Source: Daphnia carinata
Lineage: Eukaryota; Arthropoda; Branchiopoda; Diplostraca; Daphniidae
Direction of reading: 5' to 3'
DNA length: 64,000 nucleotides
Assembly (NCBI RefSeq): GCF_022539665.2
Contig: NC_081334.1
Coordinates: forward strand, 8,278,424-8,342,423
In this document: positions 56,604-64,000 of the stretch, piece by piece
Layout of the letters: every line of letters begins with the position of its first letter
Numbering within the stretch: the first letter of the stretch is position 1
Notes under the pieces: model-generated
What the model was told of the DNA's origin: nothing
Databases searched by the model: none
The model's input: only the letters and a program-made list of their open reading frames with translations
Translations under genes and position numbers: made by a program

Positions 56604-57190
56604 TCAATTCTTGTGATTCGTAATCAATGTGAAAGCTCGAAATTGCTGTAGGAAATCATTTCCCAGTAGTAGTTCAAAACCTGACATCGGCATGACTATA
56701 GCGTTTCCTTTAATAGTTTTGCCTTTGTGGGTTACTACAATATCAGCCGTACTCTGGGGGGACAGAGTGTGGCCGTTTACAAGACGAATTTTTGGTCCAT
56801 TCGGGGGAATTTTCAACGAACTCCGTTGTTTTCAACAACAATGCAGGAGAAATCACTGTAACTGCAGCTCCTGTATCAATCAACGCCGTTGCGGTTTCTT
56901 TACCGCACTTTACTTTTTTCTTAATTAATCTTGCAGGGTTCAAATTTAAAATATAGTCTTCTGAACTATCTTGGTTTTCTTCTGGCGTCACCAGTTCTTG
57001 AACCACTGAGTCTACTGATGTATTCTTTTTTGGAGTTGCCCCGCCACCAGCGTCTTTTGCTGGTCCTTTATACTGCTCTGATTCTGGATTTCTGAAACAG
57101 TTCCCGGGCAATGTGTCCTGCTTTCTTACAGTAAAAACACTGTTGTTTACCACTTGTTGTGCGTCCTTTGGGTCTGAATGGTCCACTTGA
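56604..57190 (-). pseudogene. Env-Gypsy protease
   Basis: 'TALIDTGAAVTVISPALL' gives an intact D-T-G active site, followed after a frame break by 'MSGFELLLGNDFLQQF'. Directly after this the sequence jumps to the RNase H end; the reverse transcriptase (about 1 kb or more) is missing. Confidence 0.8.
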
Positions 57191-57960
57191 TTTTACTTGC
57201 TCTTGACCACCTTGTTTGAGCATTTCTTGAACGACTTCGCGCACCGTCTTTAAAAGATCTGCTTGCGGATCCGGGTAGACCACTGAAAGATTTGGGACTT
57301 GCTCAATTGACTTCTGAGGTTCTGTCGTCGGATCCCTCCATCCCCTAGCCTCCGACATGACCGATGCTTCCGTATGGGTTTTTGCTAATTCCAAAAATTG
57401 TTCAAACGTCTGTGGCTTCATTTGATAGTTGTTTAAAAAGTGTTGGCCGAAGACCTCTAAAAAGGTGCCCTAGTCGGTTGGTTTCCGACATATTGGGGTC
57501 GACCAGTCTGCAAAAATTAATAATTTTGTAGTAGTACCTAGTGGTTTGCTCATCCACCCCTTGGGTTCTACTTCGGAGTCTAGATTCTTGAAAAAGACCT
57601 TACGAATTTGCCTGAAATTCTTTCAAAAATATTGAACGAAGACAAGGAACTGCAGGCCTAGCTGGCTCTTCTCCAACAGCCGGTTGTGCTTCTACGTCTT
57701 GCCAGTCGTTCGGTACTCTTGCACACAAGGAACCAATATCTTGCGGCATCATCCAAGTTCATAGCAAAACTATTTCGTTTGTCCGCGTTCCCCCAACCGT
57801 TGTGGGCAGCAATTATCTCGTAGCCCTCTAACCACTGACGAGCGTCTTCGGTTCGGCTACCTCGAAAAATAGGTGGACTTACATATTTTCTTACAGCCGC
57901 CCTGGCTGTTTCTTGCAATTGTCTTGGAGGTCTAAAAATATGTTGTTCTGACACAGAAGC
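57068..57960 (-). pseudogene. gag: Env-Gypsy Gag remnant
   Basis: 'PPIFRGSRTEDARQWLEGYE' and 'IIAAHNGWG' near 57800-57890 match Ty3/Gypsy capsid; a zinc knuckle 'CFYCKKAGHIAR' is cut by a frame change just before its last cysteine (about 57095), which reappears in the next frame as 'GNCFRNP'. Frame breaks near 57440-57660. Confidence 0.75.
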
Positions 57961-58292
57961 AACCAGGCGCGTAGGCTCTGTTAAATCTTGTTCGGAGTCA
58001 GAACTTAATTCTAACTGTCTTGCAGGATTTTCAAACCCTCTCTGGCGAATCGTCTCTATACTTCATGTCGCTAAATCTTCTCTTGGCGTAGAAATTTCTG
58101 AATCTTGTGACTCATTAGTCGCTGTGGTCTCGTTACCCGACAGCGCAGTCGGCAAGTCACGAAGCGGGTGCAATCGTCTACTTGGATCCCGAGGACAACT
58201 AGGTAAGCGTGAATTACTCTTCTTCAGCATCGACTATCTTTAAAGCAGCACTAATTCGTTAACAACGGGTAACGAGCTGCATCTCCACAATT
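57961..58292. other. Leader of the env Gypsy element
   Basis: Decayed 5' gag and leader sequence. The minus strand directly inside the LTR reads AATTGTGGAGATGCAG, close to the primer site of the other Gypsy element. Confidence 0.5.
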
Positions 58293-58583
58293 TGTCACAC
58301 TGGACTTAACTTTGTAAATTATTTGTATTGAACTTTAAGGGAAAAATACAATACATAACAGAAATAAAGGGTGACTGCGCTTTTTACTTAACTTGAATAC
58401 AGGAACGTGAAGAGAACTACAAAGATCCGGGAGAACTAGAAGGGGGCTAAAAAATGTATGGGCTTTTATACCATCGTGATGGATATACGCCCCATCTCTA
58501 GGGTTACATAAATTCATAAACTAACTATCTTTTGCTAGTTTATCTGCTTGTTACAGGTTACAGCATCTTTCATATGAAGCTGT
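58293..58583 (-). repeat. 5' LTR of the env Gypsy element (right copy)
   Basis: Starts TGTCACACTGGAC and matches 35660-35919 plus 36301-36320. The outer end is uncertain because similarity between the copies continues through CATATGAAGCTG. Confidence 0.75.
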
Positions 58584-59469
58584 ACTTTACGCAATTAAAA
58601 CGTTGGTTGTCATGTCTTTTCAGAAATGATAACTACATCAGCTATTTTCCCTTCACGACAATATTCAACCAATTCCAATGAGTGTCAGTTTTTGCATATT
58701 TTTGAGGCAAATTCCCAAGGTAATTCCCTTCGTTTAGTTCAGAAACTATAGAGCCAATTAAAAATTAAACTTGAATTCCGTGATTAGCATTCAATTTTGA
58801 ACCGAAATCATGTATTTTAATCCAAATTTGAACTTTCGCCAAAAACGATAAGGGGGTAAGGCTAGCGCTTTCGCGTACTCGCGCGGGTTTTTAAACTGGT
58901 TTTTACGGTTATTATAGGAAATTCAAATCCTACGTCAAAACAAAATCGTCCGTCGTCATAGCCTTTTGAATACGAGTCAATATTTTGTAACTTTCCTAGA
59001 TATAGATTTTTACGAAGAATGAAAAAATGGAAAGGCTATATCTTTCCCACTTTTTGAAAAAAATTAAAACGTATTTTTCATCTTGTTCACGTACATGAGC
59101 TTCACTTTCAAATGTGTCTCTTTCGCACGGGATCATCATTTGACACAATAGGACTGGCCGGTCTGTTTCAAGCTTCTGCTCTGGACCTTCATGAGAATCA
59201 CACCGTTACATGGGTAAAGTAGCATGAAATGCCAGTGCTTAAAAATGGTTACACATTAAGCAGGAAAACTGATTTAATTGATAATTTTACCAGATACATT
59301 TCTGTGAAATGAGCATCAAGAATTACATAAGAGCATTCAATGTGGGACGGAAACATTAAATCACGAGCCAACACATTATCTACGGTGTTGAGTACGACCA
59401 GGAACTGTTGTATAACCGTAACCGATGAATTGGTTTGGTTGCTTCTAACTCTGTTTCCAAGTTAGTCAT
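58584..59469. other. Region without a recognised gene
   Basis: AT-rich flank between the LTR and the 3' end of the ICE1-like gene. Nothing recognised. Confidence 0.35.
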
Positions 59470-62400
59470 TTACCCTTCAAATGACAAGGTAACACAGAGA
59501 TTTGAATGACGTCTCAAAAAGGCCTTAAGCACCTGTCGTAAATATTGGCTTAAGTTGGTATTCACAAGTTTCCATGCTTTCATGATTTCGATTACCGACT
59601 TAGGATCTTCTTCTTCGCCAATGAGAACAACAGCTTCAATGGCGGCCTCGTGAATAGAAGGAAGGACTGTAAAAAGAAAAGGTATTGAGTGACATTTATC
59701 CAATTAAAACATGAAAATACTAATCAGTAACCATCATCGGATTGAAGTAGAACTTTCATTGCATTGAGAATCCTTTGAACTCCGGCCCGTTTGCTAGAGG
59801 GTACCGTTTTTCCTAGTATACCTGGTTTTAGAAAAATAAAGAAAACGGATCATGGTTATTTTGAAAACGAGGATAACGAGAACACACCTATGGCAACGAT
59901 TACTGCGGCAGCACCAGAATTCGTGCCCTCCCCAGAACTCCAGCGTTGAAGAAAAGGCCAGAGTTGCTTTTCGATTAATTGAATAGTAAAATCAATTCCC
60001 TCCCACCGGGTAAGCAATGCAAAACTCCAACTCAAACTCGACGCTTCGTCTGTAGAGTTGGTCTCTACAGCAAAGTTGAGGTTTAACATCAACATATCAA
60101 CAGATAAAAGACAAGTTCCCATTACCTTTGAAGCGTTATGAGGTAGCTTGTCAAATCATCAATGGTCCTAGAAGTCACGGTTTTGTAACCGTAAGTGTTT
60201 TGCAGGAATGAACGCGCTTGCAACACCTTACCGGCAATTCCTGGAACAGCTTTTACTTTACAGTTGTGTAGCAGAAGGTAAGCAATGGTTTGATCAATAC
60301 AAGAAGGACCTGTCGATAAAATGGTGTTATAGAAGAACTATATTGACCAGAAGATAATCCATCGTACCCAACGGAAATGAGATATGACGAAGAACATCTG
60401 CCCAGACGGACAAGACGGTGTACGTCAAAGCATACGAACGCGGTGGCAGGAAATAAATGCAATCAAATAAAAATGTTCTAGCTCTAGCTAAAGTGCTTCG
60501 AGATCGACAGACAGCCGTATAACCGCGTGCTACAGAACACATTTCTTCCAACTGTAATCAACAACCAGATTTAGATGAATGCGGTATCCGATCAATTGAT
60601 ACTTAATCATACCTACCGTCAGACTAGAATCTTGCTGAAACATAACGGCACTGCATTCGCTAAGAAACAAGTTGCTATACATGTGGAGGTTTTCACTTGG
60701 CTCTACAGTCAACTTTGAATTCGCTTCATCCAATTCTTTAAGTATCATAACACATCGCTGGTGTACAGCTGCCATCGGCGGAGCAGGCGGTGTTCTTGGA
60801 TTTTTGGATAAATCGACTGGGCTGTCCCAATCTTTTATAACCGTCGCTACTAGCTTCCTATTAAACTAATAGGTAATCACTAATCAAACTTTTTGGAAGA
60901 AAATGAAAGTACCGAATCAAAATGGAAGGATGACTTTTCGAATCGAGCCGCATGGCCCTGTCGATTAGACTATTCCACGATTCTTCAGTAACATCAGGAT
61001 TCTTAAAAACCCTGTTGACACACAGATTGATATCTTTTTTCAATTCTGAAAAAGAGTAATTGAAGTTATAAACAACAATGAAATTTATACAAATGAAAAA
61101 TGAAACCTTACTGCCGGATTTTTGGTTGACCGCAGGATTTTCTTGGAGCAGTTCTTTGAAAACAAGTTCAAAAGCAGTTGATTGGTGTTCTTCGAGCTCA
61201 GCAGAACTAGCCAGAGGAATTTCCACAATCGATTCCAATCAATCTTCCATCTTTGTCGAACGATTGCAATGGCTGATCTTCTAGAGATTTGGAACCATCT
61301 TCAACAACGCTTGTTTTCTGGTTTACTTCTACATCAGGCGAGTTGGGACTTTCTTCTACATCAGGCGAGTTGGGACTTTCTTCTACATCAGGCGAGTTGG
61401 GACTTTCTTCTACATCAGGTGAATGGGGACTTTCTTCTACATCAGGTGAATGGGGACTTTCTTCTACATCAGGCGAGCGGTGACTTTCTTCTACATCAGG
61501 CGACCGAGGACTTTCCTCTGGGTCAGGCGGCCGGTGCCTTTCTTCTACTTCAGGTGGTACATGACTTCCTTCAGCGTCAGATGACCGAGGACTTTTTTCA
61601 GCGACAGGCGACAGGGATCTTCCTTCTACGATCATCACTCCAGAGTTTTCCGCAACACTTGGAATTGTAATTGTCATCTCCCTTTCTGGGAAAAAGGTTT
61701 GACTAGGCCCACTCGCGTGTACCTCCATCGGTAGCCCGTTTTCTGCGTCGGTGTCAGTTTCACTAGTAGGTCCCTTTATTACTGTTTCTTTACTGTGCCT
61801 AAAATGTTTTGGTTGTATTATTTTTTGCTGTAATTCCTCATTCTCCGATGGCATTCGAGTTTTTACACCCAATTTCACTATTTCTTGCGGCTTAATTGCT
61901 ATGATACTTTTGGTCTTTTGCCTTGTTCTTGCGTCAGCAGAATTTTCTTCAAATTGGGTTTCGGTGGCAGCCGATGGAGTAGTTCGTGATGAAATTGTTG
62001 GTAGCCCTTCGTGTAGAATTCGTCCTCGTTTGGAAGATGACGAAACTGTGGCGACGACAGGATCGGATTCCATCCCCCTTTTGAAGGCGTGAGAGACTCT
62101 TTTTCTGATAGGAATTTTCTCTTGAGCTGGATAGTTGCCTGTGAGTATAGCGTTCGTAGGAGCAGACTCGCTGGGAACATGAGGTTCTTTAAAAATGTGC
62201 TTTGATGGGGCAACTACCCTATCCACAGCTTTGGACTTGATTGTTGCAGACAAGAGGGCATCGGGGCACGGCGCAATTGTAGGCTGAAAAATTTTAGCTC
62301 CTCTCCCTAAGCCTAACGCGAGTCGATTTTGGTTGAACATTGAATCACTATCTCGCTGTCTTTCATTTGATTTGATGGGCGGAAAACCGGGCCTGTTCTC

Positions 62401-63110
62401 CCTACCCAGCGGGACGATGGGTTCGATAAGTTGTGCCATCGCTTGAGCCCTCATAACGGAAGAGAAATTACCTTTTAAGACTTGTAGTTTGCCTTCTATT
62501 TTTTCATGATCTCTGGATACCGTGGCACTTTACTTTGCCTCCTCTTCATACTTCTCCAGAATTTTGACTTTTTCAACAAGCTGGGAGGTAAAATTTTGTG
62601 TTGCTTCTGCTTGACACTTCCATTTTTGAGCTTAATCACACAGTTGTTTGACTTCGACTTCATATTCAGAACTTCCCTGTGATAGAAATATTATATTGTT
62701 GCACAATAGGAGTATTAAAAGAGTAATACCTTTTTTAAAAGCTCAGTATTGGCACAAAGCTGTGAATACTCCTGATTACACATACTCAAATCCCGTTGAA
62801 GCTTATCTATTAGGTGAACAAGCTCTTCATTTTTCCTAGTGAGTATTTCCCGTTCAATTTGGGAGGCCTGGTATTCTCGAATGAGTTTACTAATAGATTA
62901 AACAAAGGTTATAAACACATAAAACATAAAAAAAGCATGTGGTCTCATACTCAGTTCCAATAATTTTCTGTTTGAGCGTTAAGAAACCAGCCAGTTGTAG
63001 TGCATTGTTGTTTTCCATCTGTTTGTTTCTCTTTTCCATTCCTGTTATAAAAATACGATTAGTTAAGATTGGACATTGGCCGAAATCTTTCGTTGCAGTA
63101 ATGGCGTTTT
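59470..63110 (-). pseudogene. ICE1: ICE1-like gene (little elongation complex subunit 1) with two in-frame stops
   Basis: N-terminal coiled coil joined across the 62890-62950 intron reads 'LKQKIIG' + 'TDKLIREYQ', closely like the 'LKQKIIN-TDNLLTEYQ' of metazoan ICE1, the scaffold of the complex that promotes Pol II transcription of small nuclear RNA genes. Exons: about 62951-63055, 62730-62889, 61240-62676 (disordered, S/P/E-rich, with the 9-aa tandem repeats), about 60860-61035 and 61130-61238 ('NPDVTEESWNSLIDRAMRL'), 60610-60855, and more to the stop at 59470 ('KAWKLVNTNLSQYLRQVL' near the end), a helical C-terminal region. Lesions: TAA at 62632-62634 and 62530-62532 in the coiled coil, and a frame change near 61230. 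No ATG was identified for the first exon. It could be a decayed copy or carry assembly errors. ICE1 naming rests on the coiled coil only. Confidence 0.62.
61326..61620 (-). repeat. 27-bp in-frame tandem repeats in the ICE1-like gene
   Basis: About eleven units encoding 9-residue repeats of the form 'ESPxSPDVE'; the central five are nearly identical and the outer ones diverged. Confidence 0.85.
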
Positions 63111-63355
63111 TCACTATTGTATATGGCAATCCGTTTTATGGCAATTTCACCCATTTTACCCATTTTACCCCAAAAAAAAAAATTTCGTCTGTTTTTTTCT
63201 TTTTTACAGCTATGGCCATCTAGCGGCCAGATTTCTATTTAATTTTCTACATACAACTTTACGCATTCTAGCCATATAAATTTATAATTTTTTAATTAAT
63301 AACTTTATTTGATTAAAATATAACTATAGAATAATTATATTGTTATTTTCTACTT

Positions 63356-63648
63356 ACTTAAATTTATTATTATTACTATTAACTATTAACTTGCCATTTT
63401 GTACTGCAGTAAGTATAATGAATGTATTTCTAATAACAATTATAATGATAGCGTGTTTTAGGTATACTGTTTGAGTAATATAAAGTCGTTATTGTTTGTT
63501 GTGGTGTGAAAATAATACACAATAATGACTCTATATTACTCAAACATATTGTTTATACCTAAAACAAGCAATTATTGCTATTATTATCATTGCTGCAAAA
63601 TGCAGTTCAAAATTAAAAGTTAATAGTTAATAGCAATAATAATTAAGT
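63356..63648. repeat. Fold-back (MITE-like) repeat
   Basis: Two arms of about 140 bp, inverted copies of each other (ACTTAAATTTATTATTATTA.. and ..AATTATTAAGT type ends; GTTTTAGGTATA..TTTGAGTAATAT shared near the centre at about 63460 and 63545), around a 12-base loop at about 63505. No ORF. Target duplication not clear. Confidence 0.75.
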
Positions 63649-64000
63649 TGCGATCAAAGATCATACTGACCATAAATGAACACAAAACACCAAAGAAATC
63701 TATACCTATTTTGAAACAGGGAATAGTTTTGAAAGCTAATATCTGAAGCCTGCATTAATCCAACACTTTAAAATCCAAAAACTTGTCGATGGGCACTGGA
63801 TTCTTCCGTTTCTCCGTTTGAAACATATTTTAATCTCAAGCAGTTGCCTCATCATGATTTTGGGAACGATTTTCTCAACTCTTGCAAGAGAGGCTTATAC
63901 AATCAAATTGAAAGCTTCTAAAAATGGTTGTCGAATGCCACGTTGTCGTTAAATAGATTTGTTATTGGCGATCCCTTAGAAGTTAGAACATTCCTTTCGC
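63649..64000. other. Region without a recognised gene
   Basis: AT-rich edge of the window; nothing seen. Confidence 0.35.

Noticed and set aside
61289-61670. Plus-strand repeat proteins across the ICE1-like repeats
   Set aside because: They are shadows of the 27-bp repeat, which is open in several frames because its length is a multiple of three.

Overview
This is eukaryotic nuclear DNA, most likely from an arthropod and plausibly a cladoceran crustacean such as Daphnia. The grounds are very short GT-AG introns (about 60-90 bp), no operons, arthropod-type BEL/Pao, env-bearing Gypsy, Copia, PIF/Harbinger, hAT and MULE elements, and an ICE1-like gene. The species is an inference. Most of the window is mobile elements, many inserted into one another.

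Region by region: 0-9 kb holds repeats, a decayed hAT transposase, a 31-bp minisatellite and a TIR element carrying a tRNA-like module. 9.6-12.9 kb is a nine-exon MULE-transposase gene with a FLYWCH finger at its start and a RING finger at its end; its last exon is split by a short hAT element with a clean 8-bp target duplication. A second short hAT element follows at 13.1 kb. 14.8-16.9 kb is a broken polypeptide GalNAc-transferase sequence with an inverted partial copy. 17.5-19.7 kb is a multi-exon minus-strand gene, possibly a DUF4806 relative, with three tandemly duplicated exons. 19.8-26.4 kb is a young, apparently complete Ty3/Gypsy element with 370-bp LTRs and an ATAT duplication.

26.5-27.0 kb is a second TIR element with a tRNA-like module. 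27.6-33.4 kb is a decayed transposase gene (perhaps EnSpm/CACTA-like) into which a 3.5-kb MULE with long repetitive TIRs has inserted. 34.2-36.8 kb has a Gypsy integrase relic, an LTR and a solo LTR inserted in that LTR. 37-39 kb is a truncated Copia element.

39.1-51.8 kb is a BEL/Pao retrotransposon with a 2.7-kb leader that contains an RGRG-repeat ORF and an array of CTCF-like motifs. Its gag is split by a 3.6-kb PIF/Harbinger transposon at 43.3-47.0 kb. 52.2-52.7 kb is an intact two-exon gene of unknown function, running opposite to and converging on the env gene of a decayed Gypsy element (52.9-58.6 kb) whose reverse transcriptase is deleted. 59.5-63.1 kb is a minus-strand ICE1-like gene (little elongation complex subunit 1) with two in-frame stops. 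A fold-back element lies near the right edge.

The strongest candidates for something undescribed are the FLYWCH-MULE-RING gene, the intact antisense gene next to the dead env element, the BEL leader with its extra ORF and CTCF-like array, and the TIR elements that carry Pol III-type boxes. Many coding frames are broken by single-base indels, so either decay or assembly error must be kept in mind.
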